Source: Methylotenera oryzisoli
Lineage (GTDB): Bacteria > Pseudomonadota > Gammaproteobacteria > Burkholderiales > Methylophilaceae
DNA: 64,000 nucleotides
Assembly: GCA_945872425.1 (NCBI GenBank)
Contig: CAMBZE010000001.1
Coordinates: forward strand, 1-64,000
Direction: 5' to 3'
Shown: positions 36,507 through 47,165 of the stretch, one piece after another
How the letters are laid out: the number at the start of each line of letters is the position of its first letter
Numbering within the stretch: position 1 is the first letter of the stretch
The notes under the pieces: model-generated
What the model was told of the DNA's origin: nothing
What the model saw: only the letters and a program-made list of their open reading frames with translations
Databases searched by the model: none
Translations under genes and position numbers: made by a program

Positions 36507-36565
36507 CCAGCCAAAACAAAACAAATTTAGCAAATAGCTTAAAAAAATCATGAGGAAAATATATT

Positions 36566-38788
36566 TTGGCAAAATCTGAAGCGGTTCAAGCAGAATCTAA
36601 GGCACATACTCATGCGCGCCAGCTCATTTTAGAAGCTCGCCACCACAATCCATTTAGTTTTTTGGGTCATCACACTGTTGGCGCCAATGCTGACCAACAT
36701 TTTGTATTTCGTACCTTTCAGCCCCAAGCTTCAAATATTCACATCAAAACCGGCCGGACATGGGCCAAACTTGAAAAAACCCATGCCGATGGTTTGTTTG
36801 AATACAGCAGCAAAACTGCACTAAAAATACCTTGCCCGCTCAAAATTGAAGCTGGCGGCAACACCTATGAAACCCATGATGTCTATACATTCAGCTCCAG
36901 CATCACCCAGGATGAACTTCACTTATTTGGTGAGGGCCGCCTGAAACAAGCCTATAAAATGCTGGGCGCTCAAAATATCAGCCAAGACAATGTCGCAGGT
37001 GTACGCTTTGCCGTGTGGGCACCCAGTGCAGAGCGCGTGAGTGTCATTGGCAGCTTTAACAACTGGGATGGCCGCGTACACTCAATGCGCGCGCATGGCT
37101 CCAGCGGGGTTTGGGATATTTTTATTCCTAACTTAACCACAAGTGACACCTATAAATTTGAAATCCGCAATCGCCACACCGGCAACATTTTAGTCAAAAC
37201 GGACCCCTATGGCTTTGAGTTTGAGCAACGCCCTGGCACAGCCACAAAAATCAGCACCAGCCATCATCAATGGCAAGACAAGCAATGGCTGGAAGCGCGC
37301 AAACAGCGTGACTGGCTACATGCCCCTTTCAACTGTTACGAAGTGCATTTAGGCTCATGGCAACGTAATAAAAAAGGCCACTTTTTAACTTATCGTGAAC
37401 TGGCAAAAACGCTAGTGCCACATGTTGCCGCCATGGGTTATACCCATGTTGAATTATTACCAATTTCCGAGCATCCACTGAATGAGTCTTGGGGATATCA
37501 AACGACTGGCTATTTTGGCGTGACCAACAGATTCGGCTCGCCCGACGACTTGCGTTTTTTAATTGATACCTTTCACCAAGCCGATATTGGCGTGATTTTA
37601 GATTGGGTGCCGGGTCACTTTCCAAAAGACGATTGGGCGCTGGCGCGCTTTGATGGTACTGCGCTGTATGAACATGAAGATCCCCGCCTAGGTGAACATC
37701 AGGATTGGGGTACTTATATTTTCAATTATGGCCGCAATGAAGTCCGTAACTTTTTAATTGCAAACGCCTATTTCTGGCTAAAAGAGTTTCATATCGACGG
37801 GTTGCGCGTAGATGCCGTGGCCTCCATGCTCTATCTTGATTATTCGCGCAAGGCAGGCGAATGGCTGCCAAATAAATTCGGCGGTCGCGAGAACCTTGAT
37901 GTAATTGATTTCTTAAAACAACTGAATGTCATGGTGGGTGAGGATTTTGCAGGTGCGCTCACCATTGCAGAAGAGTCAACCGCATGGCCCATGGTGTCAC
38001 GCCCGGTGTATTTAGGTGGGCTGGGCTTTAGTATGAAATGGAACATGGGCTGGATGAACGACACCCTGGCGTACATTGAGAACGACCCTGTACATAGACG
38101 CTACTACCATGACATGCTTACCTTTGGTCAGCTGTACGCTTACTCGGAAAACTTTGTACTGCCGTTTTCTCATGACGAGGTCGTGCATGGCAAAAAATCG
38201 TTATTAGACAAAATGCCCGGGGATAGTTGGCAAAAATTCGCTAATCTACGCCTATTAACAGCCTACCAAATGACCACGCCGGGCAAAAAACTCAACTTCA
38301 TGGGCAACGAGTTTGGTCAGGGGCGCGAGTGGAATGTAAACACCAGCCTGGATTGGCACTTACTTGGTGACGATTATGAGGGCCACCAGTGGCATCAAGG
38401 CATTCAGAAAGTGCATACTGACCTGAATCATCTCTACAAAACACTGCCCGCACTCCATACCCTGGATTTTGAACATCAAGGATTTGAGTGGATAGATTGC
38501 CATGACACTGAGCAATCAATTATCAGCTATGTAAGACGCGGATTGGATAATAGTTTTGTTATAATAGTGTTAAATTTTACGCCGGTGTCACGCAATCAAT
38601 ATCGCATTGGCGTGCCACAAGCAGGTAGTTACCATGAAGTTTTCAACAGTGATGCAAGCTGTTACGGTGGTAGCAATCAAGGCAATGGCGCAGGGTTACA
38701 TACCGAAAATGTAGCCTGGATGCATCACAATCAATCGCTTGTAATTACATTGCCGCCATTGGCTGGCATCGTTTTACAAATACAATAA
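36566..38788 (+). CDS. glgB: 1,4-alpha-glucan branching enzyme
   Basis: GlgB introduces alpha-1,6 branches in glycogen. The 740-residue protein has two N-terminal CBM48-type beta domains (about 20-130 and 140-240), then the GH13 barrel with GLRVDAVASMLY (nucleophile Asp) and LTIAEESTAWP (acid Glu), and a C-terminal beta domain. It starts at TTG with GAGG 10 bp upstream. pgi follows 29 bp later. Confidence 0.96.
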   Translation: MAKSEAVQAESKAHTHARQLILEARHHNPFSFLGHHTVGANADQHFVFRTFQPQASNIHIKTGRTWAKLEKTHADGLFEYSSKTALKIPCPLKIEAGGNTYETHDVYTFSSSITQDELHLFGEGRLKQAYKMLGAQNISQDNVAGVRFAVWAPSAERVSVIGSFNNWDGRVHSMRAHGSSGVWDIFIPNLTTSDTYKFEIRNRHTGNILVKTDPYGFEFEQRPGTATKISTSHHQWQDKQWLEARKQRDWLHAPFNCYEVHLGSWQRNKKGHFLTYRELAKTLVPHVAAMGYTHVELLPISEHPLNESWGYQTTGYFGVTNRFGSPDDLRFLIDTFHQADIGVILDWVPGHFPKDDWALARFDGTALYEHEDPRLGEHQDWGTYIFNYGRNEVRNFLIANAYFWLKEFHIDGLRVDAVASMLYLDYSRKAGEWLPNKFGGRENLDVIDFLKQLNVMVGEDFAGALTIAEESTAWPMVSRPVYLGGLGFSMKWNMGWMNDTLAYIENDPVHRRYYHDMLTFGQLYAYSENFVLPFSHDEVVHGKKSLLDKMPGDSWQKFANLRLLTAYQMTTPGKKLNFMGNEFGQGREWNVNTSLDWHLLGDDYEGHQWHQGIQKVHTDLNHLYKTLPALHTLDFEHQGFEWIDCHDTEQSIISYVRRGLDNSFVIIVLNFTPVSRNQYRIGVPQAGSYHEVFNSDASCYGGSNQGNGAGLHTENVAWMHHNQSLVITLPPLAGIVLQIQ

Positions 38789-38817
38789 CCTATTAAATAT
38801 AAAGCACTATTGTTAAA

Positions 38818-40476
38818 ATGTCTGCACTCACTCAACTTCCCGTGTGGGAAAAGCTCCGTCAACATCAACAGCAAACTGCATCCACTCATATGCGAGATTT
38901 GTTTGCGCAAGATGCCGATCGTTTCAATAAATTCAGCCTAAAATTTGCCGATATATTGCTCGATTACTCAAAACACCGAATGACCGATGAAACATTGTCC
39001 TTGCTCTTCCAAATGGCGCGTGAAACTAAAATTGAACAATGGCGTGACAAGATGTTTGCTGGTGAAAAAATCAACATCACCGAGAACCGCGCCGTATTAC
39101 ATACCGCATTGCGTAATCGCGCCAATACGCCCGTGCTGGTCGATGGTCACGATGTGATGCCGGACGTGAACGCTGTCTTGGCGCAAATGCGCCAGTTCTC
39201 GAGCAATGTCCGTAATGGCAGTTGGTTGGGCTACTCAGGAAAGCGCATTACCGACATTGTCAATATTGGCATTGGTGGGTCTGACCTAGGCCCGGTGATG
39301 GTGTGCGATGCACTGAAACCCTATGCAAGTCCAGACTTAAAAGTTCACTTTGTATCAAACATTGATGGAGCACATTTGATGCGCGCGCTCAATGTTTGCA
39401 ACCCAGAAACCACACTGTTTATTGTGGCTTCAAAAACGTTTACCACGCAAGAAACCATGACCAACGCACACTCCGCACGTCAATGGTTTCTGGATACGGC
39501 AAAAGACAACGCCTACGTTGCAAAACACTTCGTGGCGCTTTCTACCAACACAAAAGCGGTGCAAGATTTTGGTATAGACAAGGCAAACATGTTTGCCTTT
39601 TGGGACTGGGTAGGTGGTCGTTACTCATTGTGGTCTGCCATCGGCTTGTCTATTGCTTTGTACGTAGGCATGGATAACTTCGAAGCCTTGCTAACAGGCG
39701 GTTTTGAAATGGACGAGCACTTTAGAAATGCGCCGTTGGAACAAAATATGCCAGTGATTCTGGCACTGATTGGGGTTTGGTATAACAACTTCTTCCATGT
39801 GGACTCACAAGCTATCCTGCCCTATGACCAAGGACTGGCGCGCTTCCCAGCTTATATGCAACAAGCAGACATGGAAAGTAATGGTAAATTCATTTGCCGT
39901 GACGGTAGCCGTGTCACTTACAAAACCGGCCCGGTGATTTGGGGGGAAGCCGGAACCAATGGGCAACACGCGTTCTATCAACTGATTCATCAAGGTACGC
40001 AAATCATTCCGGCCGATTTTTTAATGCCAGTGCACAGCCATTATAAAGTAAGCAGCAATGGGTACGCGCACCACAAAATCCTGCTTGCTAACTTCCTGGC
40101 ACAAACACAATCGTTGATGCTCGGCAAAACCAGAGAACAGGCGCGTGCTGAGCTTGAACAGCAAGGTTTAACGGGCGATGCACTTGAACAACTGCTCCCG
40201 CATAAGATATTTGATGGCAATCGCCCGACCACATCCATTCTGTTTGATAAACTCACACCCAATACCTTGGGTAAACTCATTGCCCTCTATGAACATAAAA
40301 TATTCGTACAGGGCATTATTTGGGATATCAATAGCTACGACCAATGGGGCGTTGAATACGGCAAGCAAATTGCGCAGCAAATTCTGCCACAACTCGTCAA
40401 CGATGAAATTGTCAGCAATTACGACAGCTCCACCAACGGCTTAATCAATTATACAAAAGCACTTAAGCTAGACTAG
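38818..40476 (+). CDS. pgi: Glucose-6-phosphate isomerase
   Basis: PGI interconverts glucose-6-phosphate and fructose-6-phosphate. The 552-residue protein has [33 protein letters not shown], and the C-terminal [15 protein letters not shown] block ([14 protein letters not shown]). It is next to glgB, so fructose-6-phosphate from the RuMP cycle or gluconeogenesis can be led to glycogen, and glycogen-derived hexose back again. Confidence 0.96.
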   Translation: MSALTQLPVWEKLRQHQQQTASTHMRDLFAQDADRFNKFSLKFADILLDYSKHRMTDETLSLLFQMARETKIEQWRDKMFAGEKINITENRAVLHTALRNRANTPVLVDGHDVMPDVNAVLAQMRQFSSNVRNGSWLGYSGKRITDIVNIGIGGSDLGPVMVCDALKPYASPDLKVHFVSNIDGAHLMRALNVCNPETTLFIVASKTFTTQETMTNAHSARQWFLDTAKDNAYVAKHFVALSTNTKAVQDFGIDKANMFAFWDWVGGRYSLWSAIGLSIALYVGMDNFEALLTGGFEMDEHFRNAPLEQNMPVILALIGVWYNNFFHVDSQAILPYDQGLARFPAYMQQADMESNGKFICRDGSRVTYKTGPVIWGEAGTNGQHAFYQLIHQGTQIIPADFLMPVHSHYKVSSNGYAHHKILLANFLAQTQSLMLGKTREQARAELEQQGLTGDALEQLLPHKIFDGNRPTTSILFDKLTPNTLGKLIALYEHKIFVQGIIWDINSYDQWGVEYGKQIAQQILPQLVNDEIVSNYDSSTNGLINYTKALKLD

Positions 40477-40491
40477 TGCTTGTTTTTTAGT

Positions 40492-40520
40492 CGCCCCTGA
40501 ACAATAGTTGCTTAGGGGCG
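40492..40520. terminator. Hairpin between convergent pgi and sppA
   Basis: CGCCCCT (40492-40498) pairs with AGGGGCG (40514-40520) over a 15-nt loop. There is a T run before it (TTGTTTTTTAG), but no clean U run directly after it on either strand. The position between two convergent genes suggests a bidirectional stop. Confidence 0.4.
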
Positions 40521-40527
40521 CGGTTAG

Positions 40528-41532
40528 TTACCGTAGCTTGACTTCACCTGAGTTAACTAATTGCCTGACGATGATGTCTCCAAGTACGGCGCTTGCACTT
40601 GCGCCAATCCGCTTGGCAATACGATTGGTCAAATCATCTTGGTAGGTAAAGTCTACAATTTCTTCCTGCTTGATAACTTCACGCGCAACATAATCGGCGC
40701 TGCCAACGGCATCTGCAAGGCCGATTTTAATACTTTGCTCGCCACTCCAGAATAGGCCGCTAAAAGTCTCAGTGGTTTCTTTCAAGCGTGCGCCCCTGCC
40801 CTGCCTGACTACGGTTTTGAATTGCTCGTGAATTTCATTCAACATGGATTGTACTAAAACCTGATGCTTGGGATTTATTGGCGAGAAGGGATCCAGCATC
40901 GCTTTATTTTCACCTGCTGTCATCAATCGACGTTCAACGCCGACTTTTTTCATGATCTCAGTAAAGCCGTAACCATCCATCAGCACACCGATAGACCCCA
41001 CAATACTGGCTTTATCCACATATATTTTATCAGCGGCTACCGCAACGTAATAAGCGCCAGACGCGCAAACATCTTCAACAACCGCATAAACCGGAATTTT
41101 TGGATGCAGCTTTCTTTGACGCTTGATTTCGTCATTGATAATACCGGCTTGCACCGGACTGCCGCCCGGGCTATTGATGCGTAGAATAATACCTTTAGTG
41201 CCTTTATTATCATAAGCATCGCGCAGGCTACTCATCACGGCGTCGGCATTAACATCGCCATCTGCCTCAATCACACCCGAAATATCAATTAAAGCCGTGT
41301 GTGCGTCAAAACCTTTTTTTTCTTCACCCATCCCTAGAACCAACAGCCAAATAATGAATAAAAATGTCAGTCCTTTGAAAAATATCCCCCAACGACGCGC
41401 TGTACGTTGCTCGGTAAGCGCAGCCGAAGCCAGACGTTCAATGGCATCACGCTGCCATTTGGTATCTTCAGCTTGCGTGGCTTTGGGTTCTGGATTATTT
41501 GCAGCAATATTTAGCTGATTTTCTTCTGACAT
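40528..41532 (-). CDS. sppA: Signal peptide peptidase SppA, S49 family
   Basis: The 334-residue protein has one N-terminal membrane helix (IFFKGLTFLFIIWLLVLGMG), LRINSPGGSPVQAG, and the serine site DVCASGAYYVAVAADKIY, followed by GSIGVLMDGYGF. It is the short single-domain S49 type that degrades cleaved signal peptides in the membrane. It ends the rluC-HAD-Rieske-sppA set, a common betaproteobacterial order. Confidence 0.92.
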   Translation of the reverse strand: MSEENQLNIAANNPEPKATQAEDTKWQRDAIERLASAALTEQRTARRWGIFFKGLTFLFIIWLLVLGMGEEKKGFDAHTALIDISGVIEADGDVNADAVMSSLRDAYDNKGTKGIILRINSPGGSPVQAGIINDEIKRQRKLHPKIPVYAVVEDVCASGAYYVAVAADKIYVDKASIVGSIGVLMDGYGFTEIMKKVGVERRLMTAGENKAMLDPFSPINPKHQVLVQSMLNEIHEQFKTVVRQGRGARLKETTETFSGLFWSGEQSIKIGLADAVGSADYVAREVIKQEEIVDFTYQDDLTNRIAKRIGASASAVLGDIIVRQLVNSGEVKLR

Positions 41533-41571
41533 AATTCCAACTTTCTACAATGGTATTGTATTTTATTAAGT

Positions 41572-41925
41572 TCAAGTAATAGATTCTATATTTATTATAA
41601 CTTTTTGATTTTGTTCAATAACATTAATTTTCTTTAAGCTTTTACCTTTACACGGCCCCATCACGCAAAAACCATTATCTGGTCGATAATGCGCACCGTG
41701 TGTGGCACAAATCAAATAATCTTGTTGTGCCGTAAAAAACTCACCTTCGTTCCAATCCAACTCAACAGACATATGCGCACATTGATTCACATAAGCATAG
41801 GGCTTGCCCTGAAATCGCACCACGAAGCCTGATGCAAACTCGCCCAGTGCCGGCAAAGCAAAGCGAATCCCCTTGCCACCGTCTTCTAGCACCGCACTGT
41901 CAAATACGATTAGATTATCATTCAT
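41572..41925 (-). CDS. Rieske (2Fe-2S) domain protein
   Basis: The 117-residue protein is a lone Rieske domain: ligands Cys49-x-His51 (CAHMSVELDW) and Cys73-x2-His76 (CATHGAHYRPDNG). Such small ferredoxins may pass electrons to a partner enzyme; none is evident here. The 16-bp gap to the HAD gene and the 39-bp gap to sppA suggest an operon. Confidence 0.9.
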   Translation of the reverse strand: MNDNLIVFDSAVLEDGGKGIRFALPALGEFASGFVVRFQGKPYAYVNQCAHMSVELDWNEGEFFTAQQDYLICATHGAHYRPDNGFCVMGPCKGKSLKKINVIEQNQKVIINIESIT

Positions 41926-41941
41926 GAGAACATTTCCAGGA

Positions 41942-42598
41942 TTATGCGTGCTCTAGCAACCATTGTCCCAAATTAGCAAAGTCATCAAATTGCTGCATCG
42001 GGTTAAAATGTTGCCATTGATCTGACGACTGCGCACCATACGTCACGCCAATAGCATTGACGCCTGCATTTTTCGCCATATGTAAATCATAACTCGTATC
42101 GCCAATCATTAAAGTACGTTCCGGCAATATCACTAAATCATCCATCAGCTCATCCAGCATTTGCGGATGAGGTTTTGAAAAGCACTCGTCCACAGTACGT
42201 GTTGCATGAAAATACCGAGCCAGCCCTGTATGTTCCAATGCTAAATTAAGACCACGCCTGCCCTTGCCAGTAGCCACTGCCAGCTTAAATCCACGTCGAT
42301 TCAGCTCAACAATAATCTCTGGCACCCCTGAAAACAACAAAATCTCACTCTCTCCGGCATAATAATTTGCGTTATATTGTGTAGCAAGCTCCCGTGCTTT
42401 TTCTACCGGAATATCTCCATATAAAGACTGAATAGATTCACGTAAACCCAAGCCAATAATTCCACGTGCGGCTTGCGGTGTCAGTGCGGGCAACCCAACT
42501 TGTTCAGCTGCTTTTAAAATTGCATGGGTAATCATGCCCGTTGAGTCGGCTAAAGTGCCATCCCAATCCCACACGATTAAATCAAATTGCTTCGGCAT
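41942..42598 (-). CDS. HAD family hydrolase (phosphoglycolate-phosphatase-like)
   Basis: The 218-residue protein has the nucleophile motif VWDWDGTLADSTG, an alpha-helical cap, AVATGKGRRGL (motif II Thr, motif III region) and MIGDTSYDLHMAKNAG (motif IV). It probably dephosphorylates a small sugar or glycolate phosphate. It sits directly after rluC, a conserved pairing, but is separated from it by the 90-bp MITE copy. Confidence 0.88.
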   Translation of the reverse strand: MPKQFDLIVWDWDGTLADSTGMITHAILKAAEQVGLPALTPQAARGIIGLGLRESIQSLYGDIPVEKARELATQYNANYYAGESEILLFSGVPEIIVELNRRGFKLAVATGKGRRGLNLALEHTGLARYFHATRTVDECFSKPHPQMLDELMDDLVILPERTLMIGDTSYDLHMAKNAGVNAIGVTYGAQSSDQWQHFNPMQQFDDFANLGQWLLEHA

Positions 42599-42620
42599 TC
42601 TTGAATGATTCTTTCTCTAG

Positions 42621-42710
42621 GGAAGTGCTTATTAAATGAGCGAGCGGAATAAAGTGCAAGGCGCACGGAACGCAGCAATTTGCCCGTGTAGCCATTTAAT
42701 CAGTGCTTCC
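42621..42710. mobile_element. 90-bp MITE copy overlapping the rluC 3' end
   Basis: The ends GGAAGTGCTTATTAAATGAG and (inverted) GGAAGCACTGATTAAATGGC form an imperfect terminal repeat. CTAG lies at the left and TAG at the right, compatible with a YTAR duplication that lost a base. Its left and right inner arms match those of the 2.7-kb cassette at 4155-6900. The rluC stop codon lies inside it. Confidence 0.75.
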
Positions 42711-43721
42711 TAGTTTTTGTAAAAATTTATTTAACTCTGACGGCGTAGGCGCAATGAGTTCGAGCTTTTCATTCGTCAAAGGATGACGGATTTTCGTGAC
42801 AGATGAATGTAAAAACATGCGTTTAAGGCCATGTTTAATCAAAGTCTTATTTAATGCGAAGTCCCCATATTTATCATCCCCGACAATAGGAAAACCCAAA
42901 TGTGCAAGCTGCACGCGCAGTTGATGCGTACGCCCCGTCACCAATTGCGCTTCAAGCAGGCTGAATTTACCTATCGCCGCATGATTGTAATTTTTAATCA
43001 AACGGAACATGGTTTCTGAAGTTTGACGCTCTCCAAACTTATCTTTTGCCGCATCAGTCACCACATTGACGCGACGCTCACCATTTGGCAGCACATATTT
43101 TTGCAAATCCAGCACCACACGTTTTTTAGGTTCCAGCCATTCGCCTTGCACCAGCATGATGTAACGTTTATCGGTTTGATTATTCCGAATCGCCTCGTGG
43201 AGAGCAACCAGCGCACTCCTCTTTTTAGCCAACATCAGCACGCCTGATGTTTCACGATCCAAACGATGAACCAATTCCAGAAACTTGGCTTTGGGGCGCT
43301 CCAAGCGCAACTGTTCAATCACACCACGGCTAATGCCACTGCCACCATGCACCGCAAAACCCGCTGCTTTATCTATCACCAGCATGGCATCATCTTCAAA
43401 AATAATCGCCTGCTCAAATTTTGAAGTAACAGGCGCAGCAGATTCCGGCTTATCAATAATCGTTGCGCGCGTGGGCGGCACCCTGACCACATCGCCTAAA
43501 CTTAAACGAAAATCCGCATCAATGCGTTTTTTATTAACGCGGACTTCACCACTACGCAAAATCCGATACACATGGCTTTTGGGCACGCCTTTTAAGGTTT
43601 TGGTGAGAAAGTTGTCAACCCTCTGCCCCTCACTCGCCTCATCAACGGTCAAAAATGCAGCCGCTGCTTCACTGATTGTTGATACCTTATTGCTTTGATC
43701 TGGTGTAATTAAATTGTTCAT
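42696..43721 (-). CDS. rluC: 23S rRNA pseudouridine synthase (RluC type)
   Basis: RluC makes pseudouridines at 955, 2504 and 2580 of 23S rRNA. The 341-residue protein has an N-terminal S4 domain (QRVDNFLTKTLKGVPKSHVY) and the catalytic motif HRLDRETSGVL. The last residues Gly-Ser-Thr-Asp and the stop are encoded by the MITE at 42621-42710, so the C-terminus is element-derived. It is divergent from rne across a 770-bp gap. Confidence 0.93.
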   Translation of the reverse strand: MNNLITPDQSNKVSTISEAAAAFLTVDEASEGQRVDNFLTKTLKGVPKSHVYRILRSGEVRVNKKRIDADFRLSLGDVVRVPPTRATIIDKPESAAPVTSKFEQAIIFEDDAMLVIDKAAGFAVHGGSGISRGVIEQLRLERPKAKFLELVHRLDRETSGVLMLAKKRSALVALHEAIRNNQTDKRYIMLVQGEWLEPKKRVVLDLQKYVLPNGERRVNVVTDAAKDKFGERQTSETMFRLIKNYNHAAIGKFSLLEAQLVTGRTHQLRVQLAHLGFPIVGDDKYGDFALNKTLIKHGLKRMFLHSSVTKIRHPLTNEKLELIAPTPSELNKFLQKLGSTD

Positions 43722-44491
43722 CCGTAGCTTTTATGAAAGATGTAGCTTATACTCTGCGAATTCTTACAGAATTAACGATTAAATTCTTGATAAGAATACA
43801 CTTAATGCCAATAAACACATCGTATTAAGACAGTTACCTGTCGTTTGATGTATTTGTTAAAAAATAGTGATCACTAAATACTTGGTTAACACCGCTCGCC
43901 ATATTATAAAGTAGCGGTAAGTAAAATTAGCGCTAAAGCCGCCGCAGACAAAATAAAGATAAAGCGCGACTAAAGTGAACAGTCAAATTTGACGCATTAT
44001 TTAACCAGCCTAGCTTTATTAAGCAGAGCATAATTAAGTAATCTGAAAAATTAGAATTTACTAAAAGATAGAATTTTAACGAATTTAAGCTATCACTGGC
44101 ATGATTCTCTGCCACATTTAAGCATAAATTTAACAATGAACTTGCTTTAACGAATAATAAATTTGTTTCAACATGAATTTTTCTGCTGAAACAATCAAAT
44201 TAGACGACTCAATCTGACTCAGTCCATTTGACTGAATTGATGAATCTAAAAGTTATACGCGGTTATCCGCCCATGTCTTTAAAATTAGACTTCGTTAAAT
44301 TGCACCATTGTTACACTGCATGTTACATTGCACCATCGTTAGATTTACTAGTGTTACATTGCACTAGGCACATCGTGCATCCTTGGTACTTCAGCCGGAA
44401 CTCGGCACTTTCACCTTAAAATGCTTTCACTCAATGCTGAATTATTCATGCATTCCGTCTGCCCGCCTTAAACTTGGCGCAGGAGCAAACA
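43722..44491 (+). promoter_or_regulatory. AT-rich rluC/rne intergenic region with long rne leader
   Basis: This 770-bp gap holds no convincing gene. A sigma70-type promoter is visible (43882-43910), which would give a leader of roughly 570 nt before rne. The distal part repeats GTTACATTGCA-type words (about 44310-44370) and short dyads. RNase E mRNA leaders are known in enterobacteria to mediate autoregulation by RNase E; the same is inferred here from length and position only. It also contains the rluC promoter on the other strand. Confidence 0.5.
43882..43910 (+). promoter_or_regulatory. rne: Candidate sigma70 promoter of rne
   Basis: TTGGTT at 43882-43887 and TATAAA at 43905-43910 are separated by exactly 17 bp. 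Transcription would start near 43917. This is the best match to a housekeeping promoter in the gap. Confidence 0.5.
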
Positions 44492-47068
44492 ATGAAACGC
44501 ATGTTATTTAATGCAACGCAATCTGAAGAATTACGCGTTGCGATTGTAGATGGTCAAAAACTGATTGACTTGGATATTGAACACGCCGGTAAAGAACAGC
44601 GTAAAAGCAATATCTACAAAGGTGTCATTACCCGCATCGAACCTTCTTTAGAAGCGGCTTTTGTCGATTACGGACAAGATCGCCATGGCTTTTTGCCATT
44701 TAAAGAAGTCGCGCGTAGCTACTACAAAGAAGGCGCAGATGGCCGTGCGCGTATTCAAGACGCCTTGAAAGAAGGTCAAGAGTTAATCGTACAAGTAGAT
44801 AAAGATGAGCGTGGCAACAAAGGGGCCGCACTGACCACATTTATCTCTCTCGCCGGTCGTTATTTGGTTTTAATGCCAAACAACCCACGTGGTGGTGGCG
44901 TATCGCGCCGTATTGAAGGCGAAGATCGTGATGAGTTACGTGACGTACTATCGCAGCTTGAAGTACCCAAAGGCATGAGCATTATCGCGCGTACCGCAGG
45001 GATTGGCCGCAATGCAGAAGAATTACAATGGGACTTAAACTACCTCACACAATTGTGGACTGCCATTGATGGCGCATCTGCAATGCAGGCCGGTGCCTAT
45101 TTAATTTACCAGGAAGGCAGCTTAGTGATTCGTGCTATTCGCGATTACTTCAGCTCAGACATTGGTGAAATTTTAATTGATACCCCTGATATTCATGAAC
45201 AAGCTGTGCAGTTCATGAACCACGTGATGCCGGGTAACGTGACACGGGTTAAGTTATATCAAGATGAGATTCCACTTTTCACACGCTTTCAAATTGAACA
45301 CCAAATTGAATCAGCGTTTGCACGTGAAGTTCGCCTGCCATCAGGTGGCGCAATTGTCATTGACCATACCGAAGCCTTGGTTTCAGTTGACGTAAACTCA
45401 GGCCGCGCAACACGTGGCAGCGATATTGAACATACCGCATTTAACACCAACCTGGAAGCGGCTGAAGAAGTGGCACGCCAATTACGTTTACGTGACTTAG
45501 GTGGCCTGGTGGTGATCGACTTCATCGACATGGAAAGCCAACGCAACCAACGCGAAGTTGAAAATGCACTGCGTGACGCATTGCATGCAGACCGCGCACG
45601 CGTACAAACCGGCAAAATTTCACGTTTTGGCTTATTGGAATTATCTCGCCAACGCCTGCGACCTAGCCTGGGTGAAACCAACCACATTCCATGCCCACGC
45701 TGCCATGGCACTGGTCATATTCGTGGCATTGAATCTACCGCTCTGCATATTCTGCGCATCACGCAAGAAGACGCCATGAAAGAAAATAGCGCGATTATTC
45801 AAGTGCAATTGCCCGTTGAAGTCGCAACCTTCCTGCTCAACGAAAAACGTGCTGACATTCATAAAATTGAACAGCGCATGGGCGTGGAAGTGATATTGAT
45901 TCCAAACGTTCATCTTGAAACTCCTAACTACAACATCGTGCGCATTAAAAGTGATGATGTAAACCAGGAAACCAGCCGCGCAAGCTACAACATGGTAGAA
46001 ATGCCCTCTGAAACGACTTACATTGTAAATGCGGTCGAAGAAGCAAAAGCCGTTAAACCTGTGGCAGCAGTAAAAGGCATTACGCCTGCTGCGCCCGCGC
46101 CGATTTTTGCTGAAAAAGCCGAGAACAAAGCTGCACCTACATTGTCACTTTTCGCGCGTATTAAAAACTTTTTCAGCGCGTCAGCAGATCAAACTGAAAC
46201 ACAAAAAAGCGAAGCTGAAAAAGCCAATGAATCGCGTCGCGATAATAGCCGCAATCGCAATCGTAGCGAACGTAATCGTAATGAGCGAGGCAATAAAAGT
46301 GGGCGTTCTGATAAAGCGTCAAATCAGGAGCGTCCTAACCGTAATCTGGAATCAAAAACTCAGGATGCACGTCCGGTGGACAGCAAGCCGCAAGAACCGC
46401 GTCAGCAAAAACCACAACAGCCACGCAATGAGCCGGCGCGAAGCAATCCGCAAGTGAATGCCTCTGCTGAAGCAGCGGGAAATGAAACTGCAGAACAACG
46501 CACAGAACGTAGCGGCCGCCGCAATCGCAATAATCGCCGCAATCGCCGCGACCGCGATGAAAACGTAGCACGTGATGGCAACCGCCCATTCATACCTAAC
46601 GATGAAATTAGCGCCAATCAGCCAGACATCAATGCTGAAGTTTCTGCTCCAATCGTTGAAACTAAGCTGAATGACACACCCAATCAGCAGGCGTCAATCA
46701 CTGAAACGGCTACTCCAGCAGCAGAGGCAAAAAAAGCTAAAGGGCAAAAAAATACAGCTAGCAAAGCTGTGGCAAATAGCAACCCTGAACCGGCAACTGA
46801 ACTCACTAAAGAAGTGAGTGACAACACGGCTAAGACAGATAAAAAACGTCCGGCCCGCCCACGTAAAGCTAAAACAGAAGCAAAACCGGTTGATTTGGCA
46901 GCATCTGGATTGCAATTAGTAGAAACTAAAGCGGATGCTCCCAAAGTAACTGCACCCGCTGAAGCTGAAAAACCACGCACTCCACGCAGAGCAGCTACTT
47001 GGCAGAAACAGGCCAAAGCAGAAACCAGTGCAGAACCTCTAGTGATGGTTGAAACGCAAAACAAGTGA
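44492..47068 (+). CDS. rne: Ribonuclease E
   Basis: RNase E starts mRNA decay, matures rRNA and tRNA, and scaffolds the degradosome. The 858-residue protein has the S1 domain ([20 protein letters not shown]), the 5'-sensor/DNase-like core (VDVNSGRAT and VVIDFIDM with the Mg-binding Asp residues), the Zn-link CPRCHGTG, and a long disordered C-terminal tail from about 530, rich in Arg/Asn ([14 protein letters not shown]) and then Ala/Lys/Pro. ATG at 44492 is chosen because AGGAG lies 6 bp before it; the in-frame TTG at 44474 would start before that site. Confidence 0.96.
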   Translation: MKRMLFNATQSEELRVAIVDGQKLIDLDIEHAGKEQRKSNIYKGVITRIEPSLEAAFVDYGQDRHGFLPFKEVARSYYKEGADGRARIQDALKEGQELIVQVDKDERGNKGAALTTFISLAGRYLVLMPNNPRGGGVSRRIEGEDRDELRDVLSQLEVPKGMSIIARTAGIGRNAEELQWDLNYLTQLWTAIDGASAMQAGAYLIYQEGSLVIRAIRDYFSSDIGEILIDTPDIHEQAVQFMNHVMPGNVTRVKLYQDEIPLFTRFQIEHQIESAFAREVRLPSGGAIVIDHTEALVSVDVNSGRATRGSDIEHTAFNTNLEAAEEVARQLRLRDLGGLVVIDFIDMESQRNQREVENALRDALHADRARVQTGKISRFGLLELSRQRLRPSLGETNHIPCPRCHGTGHIRGIESTALHILRITQEDAMKENSAIIQVQLPVEVATFLLNEKRADIHKIEQRMGVEVILIPNVHLETPNYNIVRIKSDDVNQETSRASYNMVEMPSETTYIVNAVEEAKAVKPVAAVKGITPAAPAPIFAEKAENKAAPTLSLFARIKNFFSASADQTETQKSEAEKANESRRDNSRNRNRSERNRNERGNKSGRSDKASNQERPNRNLESKTQDARPVDSKPQEPRQQKPQQPRNEPARSNPQVNASAEAAGNETAEQRTERSGRRNRNNRRNRRDRDENVARDGNRPFIPNDEISANQPDINAEVSAPIVETKLNDTPNQQASITETATPAAEAKKAKGQKNTASKAVANSNPEPATELTKEVSDNTAKTDKKRPARPRKAKTEAKPVDLAASGLQLVETKADAPKVTAPAEAEKPRTPRRAATWQKQAKAETSAEPLVMVETQNK

Positions 47069-47087
47069 TTTAATTTAAGCTGTCAAT

Positions 47088-47124
47088 AAAGATAGCCCGA
47101 TAAATCGGGCTATCTTTATGTTTT
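47088..47124 (+). terminator. Rho-independent terminator after rne
   Basis: A long perfect stem AAAGATAGCCCGAT facing ATCGGGCTATCTTT (47088-47117), followed by ATGTTTTTT. It lies 20 bp after the rne stop and before the convergent ygfX-like gene, and could act in both directions. Confidence 0.9.
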
Positions 47125-47165
47125 TTGCCATCATCATCTGAACAGATACCACGCAACTACTAAGT

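Noticed and set aside
44474..44491. TTG start for rne
   Set aside because: The AGGAG ribosome site lies after this TTG and 6 bp before the ATG at 44492.
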